Numbered from the stretch's first letter, positions 51,921-63,197 are shown. The stretch is 64,000 nt of DNA from Polynucleobacter sp. JS-JIR-II-b4 (GCF_018687815.1 NZ_CP061306.1:1426001-1490000), one strand, 5' to 3'. Made by a program: numbers and translations. Notes: generated by a model not told the origin, from the letters alone.

Positions 51921-52841
51921 TTAAATATCTGCTAGCGCTTTAATATGGGCCACCACACTGCGACCCAAAGCAGAGAGGTTATAACCACCCTCTAGGCAAC
52001 TCACAATGCGTCCTTGCGCATACTCATTAGCAATCTCTTTTAAACGTTTGGTAATCCAGACATAGTCATCCTCAACCAAGCCCATCTGACCTAAATCATC
52101 CTCGCGATGGGCATCAAACCCTGCTGAAATAATCACGAGCTCAGGCTCAAAATTACGCAAAGCTGGCAACCATTGCTCTTCCACAATGGAGCGCACCACA
52201 TCGCCCCGAGTCGCAGCAGGCAAAGGTACGTTGACCATATTGTTCGCATGATCAAGGCCACTGTAGGGATAAAAAGGATGTTGAAAAAAGCTACACATCA
52301 AGACATTAGGGTCATTGAAAAAAGCAGCTTCAGTACCGTTGCCATGATGGACATCAAAATCAACGATGGCGACACGTTCAATGCCGTATGTTTCCATTGC
52401 ATATCGCGCAGCAATCGCCACGTTATCAAATAAACAAAATCCCATAGAACGCGTTGGTTCTGCATGATGCCCTGGCGGTCTTACGGCACAAAATACATTC
52501 TCAACCTCACCCTTCATCACAGCATCTACACCTGCAATAGCAGCGCCTGCTGCCCTGAGTGATGCTCTATAAGTATGGGGATTCATAATAGTGTCACCAT
52601 CGAGCATGAAGTACCCACTCTCTGGGGCGCGATCACGGACAAAAGAAACGTGGTCAGGACTATGGACCAATTCCAATTGGTCCTCAGTGGCCAAAGGTGC
52701 ATCTAAATGATGTAAAAATTGATCAACACCGCTGCGAATCAGTTGATCATTGATCGCCTGAATTCTCTCCGGACACTCTGGATGATGGCTTCCCATCTCA
52801 TGTTTCAGAAAGTCCGGATGAGTTATGTATCCTGTTGTCAT
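51921..52841 (-). CDS. Histone-deacetylase-family amidohydrolase
   Basis: Zinc hydrolase of the HDAC/acetylpolyamine amidohydrolase/acetoin-utilisation family, 306 residues. RPPGHHAEPTRSMGFCLFDN gives the paired catalytic histidines; DFDVHHGNGTEAAF and the aspartate in SAGFDAHREDDLG supply zinc ligands. The bacterial substrate may be an acetylated polyamine or lysine; unknown here. It lies 36 bases upstream of the acyl-CoA ligase in the same direction. Confidence 0.92.
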   Translation of the reverse strand: MTTGYITHPDFLKHEMGSHHPECPERIQAINDQLIRSGVDQFLHHLDAPLATEDQLELVHSPDHVSFVRDRAPESGYFMLDGDTIMNPHTYRASLRAAGAAIAGVDAVMKGEVENVFCAVRPPGHHAEPTRSMGFCLFDNVAIAARYAMETYGIERVAIVDFDVHHGNGTEAAFFNDPNVLMCSFFQHPFYPYSGLDHANNMVNVPLPAATRGDVVRSIVEEQWLPALRNFEPELVIISAGFDAHREDDLGQMGLVEDDYVWITKRLKEIANEYAQGRIVSCLEGGYNLSALGRSVVAHIKALADI

Positions 52842-52891
52842 TACTCGAAATCCTCAATAGCAAATTTGTAATTTTTATAATCTAATTAAAC

Positions 52892-54187
52892 GTGCTCAAC
52901 ATTCGAAAATCCAATACCAATACCAATACCTTAGGCATGAACTTTCACGTCTCCTATCTACTTCTTGCTCTTGCGCTAGCGGGTTGCTCAAGCGCACCCA
53001 CACAACTAACCCAATCGCAACAGTCCATCGTAAACCAGACTGATGATGCCGCTACCGAGGCGCGCTTTAGCCAGAACCTCAACGAACTCCTAACCCAGGT
53101 CTCCCAAAACCAAGAAATCCCACTCCCAGCCCTAGAAATGGGCTTTCTAGATGCTAAAACGGTTCCCTCAATTCGGAAATTGGTATTACCCCCATCGGGT
53201 ACATTTAAGAAGAATTGGCTGGCTTATCGCAAACGCTTTATTGAGCCCGTACGCCTTAAGGCTGGCAGGGTCTTTTGGGATCAAAATCAAGCTTTTTTGA
53301 GCCAAGTTGAGCAAGAGTCAGGGGTACCAGCTGAGATTATTGTGGCCATTATTGGCATCGAGACCATCTATGGGCGCCAAACTGGTAATTTCAGGGTGAA
53401 AGACGTTCTATCTACCCTCGCCTTTAGTTACCCAGATACCCCTAATAAACCAGCACGTGAGCAACTCTTCAAGGACCAACTCAAAGAACTCATTCTGATG
53501 TGCTGGACTGGGGCGGGTGGCAAGCCGCCCTCCAAAAATAGTAGTCAAGGTATCAATAGCGCACGCTTTAATGCCTGCCTAAATCAGAATAGCTCTTATG
53601 CTGGCGCCATCGGTCTGCCCCAGTTCATGCCCAGCAGTATTCGCAGCTTTGCAGTCGATGGTGACGGCGATGGTCAAATTGATTTAAAGCAAAGCCCTAA
53701 AGACGCTATTGCGAGTGTTGCTAACTTCATGAAAAAACATGGCTGGCAACCCGGTATGCCGATTTCATTTCCAGTTCAAGAAAGTGGCATCAGTGCTGCC
53801 AAAGCATTGGCTGATGGTGAACCGCAGTTGAAATTTACTGTACAAGAGCTCATTGAAAAAGGAATATTGACTCAACAACAAGGTGATCTACAAAGTGGTG
53901 GTGTAGAGCCGCAAAGCAAAGCTTTCATTGTTGACCTACCGTATCCAGATAAAGATGGCGTAGACCAAGTGCAATATTTTGTTGGCTTAAATAATTTTCT
54001 GACAATAGTGCAATACAACCGCAGTTATTTCTATGCGCAAAGTGTTGCTGAGTTTGCCCAAGCCTTAGGATATAAAAACCAAAGTGTTGTGCCAGTAGAA
54101 AACCCAAGCAAAGCTGGCGGCTCAAAGGCGGCTTCTGAAAAGTCTAAACCCAAGAAATCCAGCGCTAAGAAAAAAGTAAAGTCTTAA
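52892..54187 (+). CDS. mltB: Lytic murein transglycosylase B
   Basis: Outer-membrane lipoprotein enzyme that cleaves peptidoglycan glycan strands. The lipobox LALAGCSS follows a hydrophobic helix. The SLT_2 domain has the catalytic glutamate in IIGIETIYGRQTGNF, and IGLPQFMPSSIRSFAVDGDGDG is the second conserved block. The frame starts at GTG 52892; an ATG at 52937 (MNFHVS) gives a more normal lipoprotein signal and is probably the real start. The tail is lysine/serine-rich (SKPKKSSAKKKVKS). Its stop overlaps the convergent cysM stop by four bases. Confidence 0.92.
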   Translation: MLNIRKSNTNTNTLGMNFHVSYLLLALALAGCSSAPTQLTQSQQSIVNQTDDAATEARFSQNLNELLTQVSQNQEIPLPALEMGFLDAKTVPSIRKLVLPPSGTFKKNWLAYRKRFIEPVRLKAGRVFWDQNQAFLSQVEQESGVPAEIIVAIIGIETIYGRQTGNFRVKDVLSTLAFSYPDTPNKPAREQLFKDQLKELILMCWTGAGGKPPSKNSSQGINSARFNACLNQNSSYAGAIGLPQFMPSSIRSFAVDGDGDGQIDLKQSPKDAIASVANFMKKHGWQPGMPISFPVQESGISAAKALADGEPQLKFTVQELIEKGILTQQQGDLQSGGVEPQSKAFIVDLPYPDKDGVDQVQYFVGLNNFLTIVQYNRSYFYAQSVAEFAQALGYKNQSVVPVENPSKAGGSKAASEKSKPKKSSAKKKVKS

Positions 54188-55095
54188 GCCGGAAAAACAC
54201 CAGTAGATAGATAGCGGTCACCACGGTCGCAGACAATAAAGACGATCGTGGCATTTTCAACTTGACGGGCAATGCGCAAAGCCACTACCAAGGCACCTCC
54301 AGCAGAAATACCGCAGAAAATACCCTCTTCTGCTGCCAAGCGACGGGCCATCTCCTCTGCATCCGCTTGCGAAACATACTCAATCAGATCTACCTTATCG
54401 CCTTGATAAATCTTGGGCAGGTACTCGGGTGCCCACTTCCGAATACCAGGGATCTGTGAGCCCTCTTCTGGTTGTGCACCAATAATCTGAATCGCAGGAT
54501 TCATGGACTTCAGATAAGTGGAGACTCCCGTAATGGTTCCAGTGGTACCCATGGCGGATATGAAATGGGTAATCTGCCCATCAGTATCTCGCCAAATTTC
54601 TGGTCCAGTAGTTTCTATATGTGCTCTCGGATTGTCAGGGTTGGCAAACTGATCAAGTAATCTGCCGCGACCTTCTCTTTGCAGTTGCAAGGCATAATCT
54701 CTAGCAAATTCCATACCGCCAGAGGCTGCGGTCAATATTAATTCAGCACCATAAGCCGCCATACTTTGACGACGTTCAATACTTTGATTTTCTGGCATGA
54801 CTAAAATCATTTTGTAGCCAAGCATCGCTGCGGTCATTGCTAAAGCAATGCCCGTATTACCGCTGGTTGCCTCAATCAATGTATCGCCAGGTTTAATCTC
54901 ACCGCGCTCTTGTGCGCGTGAGATCATCGACAGCGCAGGTCGGTCCTTCACCGACCCGGCTGGATTATTTCCTTCCAACTTACCCAAGATCACATTATTG
55001 CGATTCTCGTTTTCTAAACCAGGAATACGCTGCAAACGAACTAAAGGCGTATTGCCAACAGTCTGCGAAATGGTAAGGTAGGAAGGTTTGCTCAT
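54184..55095 (-). CDS. cysM: Cysteine synthase B (CysM)
   Basis: PLP enzyme making L-cysteine from O-acetylserine with sulfide or thiosulfate. The 303 residues start LTISQTVGNTPLVRLQR; the PLP lysine is in NPAGSVKDRPAL and the phosphate loop in EATSGNTGIALAM. The RRxSMxAYGAEL region and short C-terminus match CysM rather than CysK. It is convergent with mltB. Confidence 0.93.
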   Translation of the reverse strand: MSKPSYLTISQTVGNTPLVRLQRIPGLENENRNNVILGKLEGNNPAGSVKDRPALSMISRAQERGEIKPGDTLIEATSGNTGIALAMTAAMLGYKMILVMPENQSIERRQSMAAYGAELILTAASGGMEFARDYALQLQREGRGRLLDQFANPDNPRAHIETTGPEIWRDTDGQITHFISAMGTTGTITGVSTYLKSMNPAIQIIGAQPEEGSQIPGIRKWAPEYLPKIYQGDKVDLIEYVSQADAEEMARRLAAEEGIFCGISAGGALVVALRIARQVENATIVFIVCDRGDRYLSTGVFPA

Positions 55096-55136
55096 AAAGC
55101 CATTTTAGCCATAAGCCGCCTTACACTCGGAAGGGT

Positions 55137-55565
55137 TTAATTTCTGCGACCCGATCCCGAACGCTCCTGCTGATTGCGAGGACTAGCTTGATTACGCGAA
55201 TGGCGTCGGCCAGATGCTCCGCCCTCTTTCTTCGTGCGGCCATTAGGCTCCCGAAAGGAGCTGGGGGCTTCAATGGTTAAACCGTTATCCACCATTTTTT
55301 CGACTGATTTCATACCAATGCCACGCACCCGCTTCTGCAGATCATTGGCATCCTGAAAATGGCCACCGTCCAAACGTTCAGCAATAATGGTTTTTGCCTT
55401 AGCAGGGCCAATACCCTTAATGCTCTCAAGCTCCGTTTGAGTGGCAGTATTGACATTAATAGGTGAAGCGTAAGCCGCCCCAGAACCCAATACTAGTACA
55501 GTTAATGTTAGAGCTACAGCTCCAACTAAAGTCTGAACTTTACTCAAAGTTAAATTTTTTATCAT
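55137..55565 (-). CDS. ComEA-like helix-hairpin-helix DNA-binding protein
   Basis: A 142-residue exported protein. The start is set at 55565 because AGGAGAG stands five bases before this ATG; the frame also runs to 55601. A hydrophobic signal (VGAVALTLTVLVLGSGAAYA) precedes a ComEA-type HhH domain (INVNTATQTELESIKGIGPA; FQDANDLQKRVRGIG). The last 38 residues are arginine- and glycine-rich and disordered, which would strengthen DNA binding. It may be the periplasmic DNA receptor of natural transformation. It follows hldD after 52 bases of gap. Confidence 0.85.
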   Translation of the reverse strand: MIKNLTLSKVQTLVGAVALTLTVLVLGSGAAYASPINVNTATQTELESIKGIGPAKAKTIIAERLDGGHFQDANDLQKRVRGIGMKSVEKMVDNGLTIEAPSSFREPNGRTKKEGGASGRRHSRNQASPRNQQERSGSGRRN

Positions 55566-55653
55566 CTTCTCTCCTGTAGTAAATAAAAAATCCACGGACA
55601 CAAAGTGCGCGTGGATCGTTTACAACGAAGAGAAACTACTTTTGTTGACTGAC

Positions 55654-56673
55654 TTACAAGGGGTTAGCCAGAAAACCAGCATTAGCCTCCAACCACTCGA
55701 TATATTTTCCTACACCCTGCTCAACACTGAGGAAGGGCTCTGTATAGCCCGCAGCCCTCAACTTAGACAAATCAGCTTGAGTAAAGCATTGATATTTGCC
55801 TTTGAGTGCATCCGGAAATGGAATGTACTCAATGGCTTTTTCTTTGACTAGCTCTTGTAGAGTTGCAGGCGCCGCTTTATCTAACTTACGCATAGAGTTA
55901 GCTACGGCATGCGCTACATCATTAAAAGGCTGTGCGCGACCGCTACCTAAATTGAAGATGCCACTGATTTCTGGATGATCCAGGAAGAAGAGGTTTACTT
56001 TAACTACATCCTCAACAGATACAAAGTCGCGACTTTGCTCACCAGGTGCATAACCACCGTACTCACCAAACAGCTTTACATGACCATTAGCTTTGTATTG
56101 GTGATATTGATGAAAGGCAACTGAAGCCATACGACCTTTATGTGACTCACGAGGGCCATAAACATTAAAGTAACGAAAGCCAACAACCTGCGCTGTATTT
56201 GCTTTTTCAGCAAAGCGCTTACGCATGACTTGATCAAATAAGAACTTAGAGTAGCCATAAATATTAAGAGGCTTCTCATGCTCACGACTTTCTACAAATA
56301 CGTCTGAGCCTCCATAAGTTGCAGCAGAAGAAGCATAGAGGAGTTGTACTTTTTGCTCAGTACAGATATCCAATAAATCCATGGTGTAGCGATAGTTATT
56401 CGCCATCATGAAAATACCATCAGTCTCCATGGTGTCAGAGCAAGCACCCTCATGAAATACTGCCTTAACCTTACCAAAACGACCACTTCTAAATGCCTCT
56501 AGAAACTCATCCTTATCGAGGTAATCAATGATGTCCAAATCGGCGAGATTGCGATACTTATCGGCAGGACGAAGATCGTCCACTGCAATGATATTTTTCT
56601 CGCCACGCGCATTGAGCGCTTGAACAATATTGGCGCCAATAAATCCAGCTGCGCCGGTTACGATAATAGTCAC
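55654..56673 (-). CDS. hldD: ADP-L-glycero-D-manno-heptose 6-epimerase
   Basis: NADP-dependent epimerase that makes ADP-L-glycero-beta-D-manno-heptose for the inner core of lipopolysaccharide. Rossmann motif [10 protein letters not shown], catalytic [10 protein letters not shown] (YxxxK) and the HldD-typical [13 protein letters not shown] are present in 339 residues. Its start overlaps the kinase stop by four bases. Confidence 0.95.
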   Translation of the reverse strand: MTIIVTGAAGFIGANIVQALNARGEKNIIAVDDLRPADKYRNLADLDIIDYLDKDEFLEAFRSGRFGKVKAVFHEGACSDTMETDGIFMMANNYRYTMDLLDICTEQKVQLLYASSAATYGGSDVFVESREHEKPLNIYGYSKFLFDQVMRKRFAEKANTAQVVGFRYFNVYGPRESHKGRMASVAFHQYHQYKANGHVKLFGEYGGYAPGEQSRDFVSVEDVVKVNLFFLDHPEISGIFNLGSGRAQPFNDVAHAVANSMRKLDKAAPATLQELVKEKAIEYIPFPDALKGKYQCFTQADLSKLRAAGYTEPFLSVEQGVGKYIEWLEANAGFLANPL

Positions 56674-57599
56674 TGTAATTCCTCTGAAGTAACGGTTGCA
56701 GTTCCCAGCTTACCAACAACGATGCCACCTGCACGATTTGCAAGTGCCATGGCTTTTTCTAAAGGCCACTTCGCAGCTAAGGCTACAGCCAATGTTGCAA
56801 TCACAGTATCGCCAGCACCAGAGACATCAAAAACTTCACGCGCCTGCGCTTTAACATGGCTCACCCCGGATTCGGTATACAGGCTCATTCCATCCTCGGA
56901 ACGCGTTAGGAGCAAGGCTTGTAAGTCAAGAGACTTTCTAAGGTCTTGAGCCCTCTTAGTCAAATCTTCTTCACTTGTCCACTGACCAACCACTTGACGT
57001 AATTCACTACGGTTGGGCGTTAAAACAGTGGCGCCACGATACTTCTCATAGTCTTCACCCTTAGGATCAACCAAGATCATTTTGTTTTGCGCTCTAGCCT
57101 GCTCAATCATATGAGCTACTTGGCCCAATGCGCCTTTGCCGTAATCAGAAAGTATGACTACGTCAGCAGCACCAACGAGCTTTTCAAAACGCTCTAATTT
57201 ATGAGCAAGCGCTTTTGCACTGGGGGTTTCTTCGAAGTCCAAGCGAATGAGTTGTTGCTGACGAGCAATTACACGGAGTTTCACAATAGTAGGAACGTCT
57301 GCATCAATTTCTAATTGACTATCCACGCCACCGGCTTTTAATAGCTCAACTACACGCTTACCGGGTTCGTCATTACCAACAATACCGAGAATAGTTGCTT
57401 TAGCGTCTAGTGCGGCTACGTTACGAGCCACATTAGCAGCACCGCCTAGACGCTCATCAATCTTGCCCACCTGCACCACCGGCACAGGCGCCTCAGGAGA
57501 AATACGATTAGTATCGCCAAACCAATAGCGATCGAGCATGACATCACCCACGACTAGGAGACGGGCTTTAGAAAACTGTTCGCGGTTTGCTTTTTCCAT
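56670..57599 (-). CDS. hldA: D-glycero-beta-D-manno-heptose-7-phosphate kinase (HldE domain I, stand-alone)
   Basis: PfkB-type kinase of the heptose pathway, 309 residues. The substrate-binding start [38 protein letters not shown] and the catalytic [14 protein letters not shown] are visible. It lacks the second, nucleotidyltransferase domain found in E. coli HldE (RfaE), so the adenylyltransferase must be a separate gene outside the window. It is followed by hldD with a four-base overlap and preceded by ugd. Confidence 0.93.
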   Translation of the reverse strand: MEKANREQFSKARLLVVGDVMLDRYWFGDTNRISPEAPVPVVQVGKIDERLGGAANVARNVAALDAKATILGIVGNDEPGKRVVELLKAGGVDSQLEIDADVPTIVKLRVIARQQQLIRLDFEETPSAKALAHKLERFEKLVGAADVVILSDYGKGALGQVAHMIEQARAQNKMILVDPKGEDYEKYRGATVLTPNRSELRQVVGQWTSEEDLTKRAQDLRKSLDLQALLLTRSEDGMSLYTESGVSHVKAQAREVFDVSGAGDTVIATLAVALAAKWPLEKAMALANRAGGIVVGKLGTATVTSEELQ

Positions 57600-57610
57600 T
57601 TGCGTCTACT

Positions 57611-58975
57611 TTAATTATGTCTACCAATACCATAGTACTCAATACCTAATTCTTGCATAGAAGCTGGCTCGTATAGGTTACGACCATCAAAGATTACTGG
57701 GCGCTTGAGCTTTTGTAGCACTTGATCAAAGTCTGGGCTTCTAAAGGCCTTCCACTCGGTCACAATCACCAGGGCATCGGCAGCATCTAATGCACTCATC
57801 GGGTCATCGACCATCGACACTTGTTTGAGCCCTGCTGGGTTATCTTTAAAGTCTACATCTAAGCAATGCTTAGCTTCTGGCATCGATACGGGATCATGAG
57901 CTACTACTTGTGCACCACGCTTAACGAGTTCTTGGATGATCACACGACTAGGCGCCTCGCGCATATCGTCAGTGTTCGGTTTGAAGGCTAGGCCCCATAG
58001 AGCAAACTTCATACCCTTGAGATCGCCGCCAAAACGCTTTTCGATCTTTTCAACCAAGATGTACTTTTGGAGTTCATTGACTGCTTCTACAGCATCAAGG
58101 ATCTTCAGATCCCGACCATGCTCTTTAGCGGTTTTGGATAGTGCTGATACGTCTTTTGGAAAGCAAGAGCCGCCATAGCCGGTACCGGAATATAAAAAGC
58201 CATAGCCGATGCGTGAGTCTGAACCAATGCCTTGGCGAACATGTTCAATATCAGCACCAACCAAGTCAGCCAAGTTGGCTAACTCATTCATAAAGGAGAT
58301 ACGGGTTGCTAACATCGCATTAGCGGCGTATTTAGTGAGCTCAGCACTTTTGACATCCATGTAATAAGTGCGCTCATGGTTGCGGTTAAATGGGGCATAG
58401 AGCTTGCGCATTTGCTCTTTAGCGCGCATTCCTGCTGGAGTATTTTCGGTGCCGATCACAATGCGGTCCGGACGCATAAAGTCCTCCACTGCCGCACCTT
58501 CTTTGAGGAACTCGGGGTTAGAGACTACAGAACAGAGCTCTGGAGATAAATTTCTTTTTTCTAACTCTTCAGTGATTGCCGCACCTACCTTATCAGCAGT
58601 GCCCACTGGGACAGTCGACTTATCGACGATGACTTTAGGCGCGGTCATGTGACGACCAATATTACGAGCTGCTGCAACCACATACTGTAGGTCAGCTGAG
58701 CCATCTTCATCTGGTGGGGTGCCTACTGCAATGAACTGAATTTCACCATGAGCAACTGAGGCAGCAATATCCGTAGAGAACTGTAAACGACCTGCAGCGC
58801 GATTGCGCTCAATCATCTCTTTAAGGCCAGGCTCATAAATGGGCACGCCACCAGAGTTGAGAATCTCAATCTTTTTGGAATCAACGTCAACACAAAAGAC
58901 GTTATTGCCTTGCTCAGCTAGGCATGCGCCCGTTACTAGACCTACGTAACCGCTGCCGATGATGGTGACTTTCAA
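57611..58975 (-). CDS. ugd: UDP-glucose 6-dehydrogenase
   Basis: Oxidises UDP-glucose to UDP-glucuronate with two NAD, for surface polysaccharides. The NAD motif [18 protein letters not shown], the catalytic cysteine in [13 protein letters not shown] and the C-terminal [17 protein letters not shown] are present in 454 residues. It stands 12 bases before the heptose kinase start, so hexuronate and heptose synthesis are on one transcript. Confidence 0.96.
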   Translation of the reverse strand: MKVTIIGSGYVGLVTGACLAEQGNNVFCVDVDSKKIEILNSGGVPIYEPGLKEMIERNRAAGRLQFSTDIAASVAHGEIQFIAVGTPPDEDGSADLQYVVAAARNIGRHMTAPKVIVDKSTVPVGTADKVGAAITEELEKRNLSPELCSVVSNPEFLKEGAAVEDFMRPDRIVIGTENTPAGMRAKEQMRKLYAPFNRNHERTYYMDVKSAELTKYAANAMLATRISFMNELANLADLVGADIEHVRQGIGSDSRIGYGFLYSGTGYGGSCFPKDVSALSKTAKEHGRDLKILDAVEAVNELQKYILVEKIEKRFGGDLKGMKFALWGLAFKPNTDDMREAPSRVIIQELVKRGAQVVAHDPVSMPEAKHCLDVDFKDNPAGLKQVSMVDDPMSALDAADALVIVTEWKAFRSPDFDQVLQKLKRPVIFDGRNLYEPASMQELGIEYYGIGRHN

Positions 58976-59041
58976 TTGACCTCCGTTAAATTTTTATCTG
59001 AATACATCATTACATATTGAAATCATGACGGTTTAATTAAT

Positions 59042-60253
59042 TTACATTGAAGGGCCGCTTGGTGCGGCACCTTCACTACGTCTTGGAGAGTATGCTTCCC
59101 AATGATTACAGCCAGGACATTGCCAATAAAATCTTCTCGCTCTAAAGCCACAATTACCACAAGTGTAGCGAGCCAAGCTAGTGGTACGTTGACGCAAGAG
59201 ATTCAAAATCGATTCAAGTTCCAAGAGCCTCTCTGGACTGGCAACACCCTCCTCCAATGCAAGGCGAGTTTCAGCCATCTTCGACAAAGCAATCAAAGTT
59301 GGTGAATGCTGCATTACGTCAGATAGCATTGCATTGGCCGCCTGAGGCCCCCGAATTTTCATAAGATGCTTATGAACAATATCTAACAATTCACCGCTAG
59401 CTTGAGTTTTAAGCAACTCACAGAGGCGATCTAAACCTTCGCTCTCCTTACCGATTGCTGCATGCGCAAGCATCCAGCGATCTGCTAATAAATGCATATA
59501 TGCGGGATGCGCGCTAGCGATTAAGCTCCAGGCCTCAATTGCTTGCGTAGGCCGTTCCATCGCAACTAAATAGTCACCTTGCAAAATTAAAGCACGGGCA
59601 TGATTTGGCACAGCCTGTAAAGCACGTTGTATCGATTGTTCAGCTTCAGCCAAATCTTTGCGTCGCAACGCTTCTTGAGCAAGCTCGCAGTGAAATTGGG
59701 CGATCTCAGTATGGTGTGATTTACCTTGCAAACCTTCAAGCTCACTTGCAGCAATGATGGCTTTTTTCCAATCATGCTCAATTTGGTACATCTCGAGCAA
59801 ACTTTCTTTTGCGGGCTCGGCATATTTACCATCACCCACACGATTTAATGAGGCCTCTGCTCGGTCGAGTAATCCTGCGCGCAAAAAATCACGGCCCAAC
59901 TCATATGCAGCATGGTCACGATCACGTGGCTTTAGATCATCACGATTTGCTAAGTGCTGATGCACCCGAATTGCACGCTCAGTCTCACCACGACGACGGA
60001 ACAAATTTCCTAAGGAAAAATGGAGTTCAATAGTCTCTGGATCTAGCTGTGCAATTTTGACTAGCGTTTCAATCGCCTGATCAGGCTGCTCATTGAGCAA
60101 CAGACTTAAGCCTTTAAAAGTCGAACGCTGCTGACGCATGCGTTCACGCTCGTCCATACGGTTCTCAAGGCGCAAATCCCAACGCGCAGCAAGCCAACCG
60201 ATGCCAAACATCACTGGAAGTAGCAATAGCCAGGCGGTAGCAATCTGAATCAT
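59042..60253 (-). CDS. lapB: Lipopolysaccharide assembly protein LapB (YciM)
   Basis: Inner-membrane-anchored TPR protein that recruits FtsH to LpxC and so limits lipid A synthesis. It has one N-terminal membrane helix (AWLLLLPVMFGIGWLAA), the linker MDERERMRQQRSTFKGL, TPR repeats at about 50-340 and a C-terminal rubredoxin-type zinc site YTCGNCGFRARRFYWQCPGC. The length of 403 residues is normal. In most proteobacteria lapA lies just upstream; here only 60 bases separate lapB from ihfB and lapA is missing. Confidence 0.94.
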   Translation of the reverse strand: MIQIATAWLLLLPVMFGIGWLAARWDLRLENRMDERERMRQQRSTFKGLSLLLNEQPDQAIETLVKIAQLDPETIELHFSLGNLFRRRGETERAIRVHQHLANRDDLKPRDRDHAAYELGRDFLRAGLLDRAEASLNRVGDGKYAEPAKESLLEMYQIEHDWKKAIIAASELEGLQGKSHHTEIAQFHCELAQEALRRKDLAEAEQSIQRALQAVPNHARALILQGDYLVAMERPTQAIEAWSLIASAHPAYMHLLADRWMLAHAAIGKESEGLDRLCELLKTQASGELLDIVHKHLMKIRGPQAANAMLSDVMQHSPTLIALSKMAETRLALEEGVASPERLLELESILNLLRQRTTSLARYTCGNCGFRARRFYWQCPGCNHWEAYSPRRSEGAAPSGPSM

Positions 60254-60313
60254 GCTGTGCAGAAATTAAATAAAAAAATGGCCCGAATGGACCACTGAGG
60301 TTGAGCCTGAATC

Positions 60314-60658
60314 TTAGGCACCAGAACCCTCTTTGGGGCCCGCCTGCTTCAACGGCTTGTAATCTACTCGCTCGCGCAACTCTTTGCCAGGCTTAAAGTG
60401 CGGAACACGTTTTTCTGGAATCAATACTTTCTCACCAGACTTTGGATTGCGACCAGTGCGTGCAGGACGATGGTGAAGTACAAAACTTCCCACGCCGCGC
60501 AACTCGATACGCTTGCCCTCAGCCAAAGCATGAGTCATTGTGTCCAGCAAAGTTTTTACCGCCAACTCCACGTCCCTAGGCAAAAGCTGCGGAAACTGTT
60601 CCGCGAGGCTCTCCACTAGTTCGGAGCGGGTAATTGCTTGTTGCTCTTGATCGGTCAT
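60314..60658 (-). CDS. ihfB: Integration host factor beta subunit
   Basis: DNA-bending HU/IHF-family subunit, 114 residues. The family signature includes [20 protein letters not shown] followed by RGVGSF, then the beta-arm block [15 protein letters not shown]. The tail ([13 protein letters not shown]) extends beyond the core. It lies between rpsA and lapB, the usual position for ihfB behind rpsA. Confidence 0.95.
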   Translation of the reverse strand: MTDQEQQAITRSELVESLAEQFPQLLPRDVELAVKTLLDTMTHALAEGKRIELRGVGSFVLHHRPARTGRNPKSGEKVLIPEKRVPHFKPGKELRERVDYKPLKQAGPKEGSGA

Positions 60659-60667
60659 GATCTATCA

Positions 60668-60702
60668 ATAAAAAAACGCCGCTTCCCTCATGGAAAGCGG
60701 CG
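60668..60702 (-). terminator. Terminator of rpsA
   Basis: On the minus strand CGCCGCTTTCC-ATGA-GGGAAGCGGCG is followed by TTTTTTT. It lies just beyond the rpsA stop and before ihfB, so ihfB probably has partial independence from rpsA. Confidence 0.88.
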
Positions 60703-60710
60703 AATTTGAT

Positions 60711-62384
60711 TTAGCCTTGATTGTCCAATTTTGCTTTTAACAAAGCGCCCAAATTGGTTGTGCCAGACTGCGCATCACCTTGGAGCTTGCTCATTGCATC
60801 TTGTTGATCAGAACTGTCTTTTGCTTTGATTGAAAGATTGATAACACGTGACTTACGATCAATGTTGATAATCATTGCAGTTACGCTGTCGCCTTCTTTC
60901 AATACATTGCGTGCATCTTCAACACGATCTGTTGAGATCTCAGAAGCACGTAAGTAAGCTTCAACTTCATCAGCCAAGTGAATTGTTGCACCCTTAGCAT
61001 CAACCGCTTTCACAGTACCAGTAACGAGGCTACCCTTGTCGCTGACAGATGTGTAGTTATTGAATGGGTCGCCAGACAATTGCTTAATACCGAGAGAGAT
61101 ACGCTCTTTCTCAACATCAATTGCCAATACAGTGGCTTCAACTTCATCACCTTTTTTGTATTTCTTAACAGCTTCTTCGCCTGGCTCATTCCATGAAAGG
61201 TCTGAGAGGTGAACTAAACCGTCGATACCGCCAGGCAAGCCAATGAACACGCCAAAGTCAGTAATAGACTTGATTGCGCCAGTTAACTTATCGCCTTTTT
61301 GTTGGGCACGTGAGAACTCTTCCCATGGATTAGCTTTGCACTGCTTGATGCCCAAGCTAATACGACGCTTGTCTTCATCAATATCCAGAACCATTACTTC
61401 AACTTCGGTTCCTAATGCAGTAGCTTTGCTTGGAGCAACGTTCTTGTTAGTCCAGTCCATTTCAGAAACGTGTACCAAACCTTCGATACCAGATTCGATT
61501 TCAACGAATGCGCCGTAATCAGTCAGGTTAGTTACTTTGCCGAATAAACGGGTGTTTGGTGGGTAACGACGAGCGATACCAACCCATGGATCATCACCAA
61601 GTTGTTTCACGCCAAGTGAAACACGGTTCTTCTCTTGATCAAACTTCAAAATCTTCGCGGTAACTTCTTGACCAACAGTCAACATCTCGCTCGGGTGACG
61701 CACGCGACGCCATGCCAAGTCAGTGATGTGCAAGAGGCCATCGATACCACCGAGGTCAACGAACGCGCCGTAATCAGTGATGTTCTTAACGAGGCCAGTA
61801 ACCACTGCACCTTCTTTAAGGTTAGACATCAACTTAGCACGCTCTTCACCTTGGCTAGCTTCAACCACTGCACGACGTGACAACACTACGTTGTTACGTT
61901 TACGGTCAAGCTTGATAACCTTGAACTCCATCGTCTTACCTTCGTAAGGGCTGGTGTCTTTGATTGGACGTGTATCAACGAGTGATCCAGGCAAGAATGC
62001 GCGGATACCGTTAACCATTACAGTCAAGCCGCCTTTAACCTTACCAGTAACAGTACCGGTAACGATCTCAGCTTGCTCGAGCGCTTTTTCCAAGTTCATC
62101 CATGATGCCAAGCGTTTTGCTTTATCACGGGAAAGGATGGTGTCGCCATAGCCGTTCTCAAGAGCGTCAATAGCAACGGAAACGAAATCGCCAGGAGCTA
62201 CTTCAATCTCGCCAGCGTCGTTATGGAATTCTTCAACAGGAATAAACGCTTCAGACTTTAAGCCAGCGTTAACAACGACGAAGTTATGGTCGATGCGGAG
62301 AACTTCAGCCGAAATAACTTGGCCGGTCTTCATATTCGATCGGGTTAATGATTCTTCAAATAGTTCTGCAAATGATTCAGACAT
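60711..62384 (-). CDS. rpsA: 30S ribosomal protein S1
   Basis: mRNA-binding ribosomal protein with six S1 OB-fold repeats. Repeated blocks such as [40 protein letters not shown] and [20 protein letters not shown] show repeats 3 to 5; the less conserved first two bind the ribosome. The 557 residues are full length. It follows cmk by 136 bases, which probably hold its own promoter and leader. Confidence 0.97.
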   Translation of the reverse strand: MSESFAELFEESLTRSNMKTGQVISAEVLRIDHNFVVVNAGLKSEAFIPVEEFHNDAGEIEVAPGDFVSVAIDALENGYGDTILSRDKAKRLASWMNLEKALEQAEIVTGTVTGKVKGGLTVMVNGIRAFLPGSLVDTRPIKDTSPYEGKTMEFKVIKLDRKRNNVVLSRRAVVEASQGEERAKLMSNLKEGAVVTGLVKNITDYGAFVDLGGIDGLLHITDLAWRRVRHPSEMLTVGQEVTAKILKFDQEKNRVSLGVKQLGDDPWVGIARRYPPNTRLFGKVTNLTDYGAFVEIESGIEGLVHVSEMDWTNKNVAPSKATALGTEVEVMVLDIDEDKRRISLGIKQCKANPWEEFSRAQQKGDKLTGAIKSITDFGVFIGLPGGIDGLVHLSDLSWNEPGEEAVKKYKKGDEVEATVLAIDVEKERISLGIKQLSGDPFNNYTSVSDKGSLVTGTVKAVDAKGATIHLADEVEAYLRASEISTDRVEDARNVLKEGDSVTAMIINIDRKSRVINLSIKAKDSSDQQDAMSKLQGDAQSGTTNLGALLKAKLDNQG

Positions 62385-62520
62385 GTGTATTCACTTTGTG
62401 CCGCCAGAAGGCCTGACGGGTTAGGTTAAAAAAGTCTTCAAGAAACACGCTAATGAAAAGTCGCGTTGTGGAGTTTCTTAAGACACCAAAAACTACTGCG
62501 TACAGCCTACTACATACAAA

Positions 62521-63183
62521 CTAGGCGATTGTCGATTGATACCAATCTAAAACCGTCTTAACTGCTTGATCTATAGATAAATCTGATGTTTCAAGCACTT
62601 TTGCACCATCTGCAACTAACAAGGGTGCGGTACCTCGACTACTGTCTCTGGCATCGCGCTCCTGCAAATCTTGCAGCAAGTCCTCAAGTTTAGCAGGAAT
62701 TCCCTTAGCTATCAATTGCTTATAGCGACGTTCGGCTCTGGCAGCAGCTGTTGCAGTCAAGAAAACCTTCAAAACTGCATCTGGGAATATGACGCTGGCC
62801 ATATCCCTGCCATCGGCCACTAAGCCTGGGGATTGGCGAAAACTGCGCTGCAGACCCACTAAAGCAGCCCTAACCTCGGGGTGAACTGCCAAAGCGGAGG
62901 CCCTTAAGCCAATGTTTTCCGTACGGATAGCATCAGTCACATCCTCGCCATTGAGGAAAATTTGACTATTTTTAAATGAAATCAATAACTTAGGAACTAA
63001 AAGGCCCAATTCTGAGCCATTTTTGACGTCAATTGCCTGTTTTTCACTGGCTAGAGCAACCAAGCGATAGAGAGCGCCGCTATCTAAATAATGAAAGCCT
63101 AGCTTTTCCGCAACCAATGAGGCAACCGTCCCTTTACCAGAAGCGGTAGGTCCGTCAATTGCGATGACTGGTGGAAGACTCAT
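62521..63183 (-). CDS. cmk: Cytidylate kinase
   Basis: Phosphorylates CMP and dCMP with ATP, 220 residues. The P-loop [20 protein letters not shown], the CMP-binding block [10 protein letters not shown] and [15 protein letters not shown] are diagnostic. Its start lies 14 bases behind the aroA stop; the aroA-cmk-rpsA order is conserved in proteobacteria. Confidence 0.97.
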   Translation of the reverse strand: MSLPPVIAIDGPTASGKGTVASLVAEKLGFHYLDSGALYRLVALASEKQAIDVKNGSELGLLVPKLLISFKNSQIFLNGEDVTDAIRTENIGLRASALAVHPEVRAALVGLQRSFRQSPGLVADGRDMASVIFPDAVLKVFLTATAAARAERRYKQLIAKGIPAKLEDLLQDLQERDARDSSRGTAPLLVADGAKVLETSDLSIDQAVKTVLDWYQSTIA

Positions 63184-63197
63184 AAATGGGATTTGGC

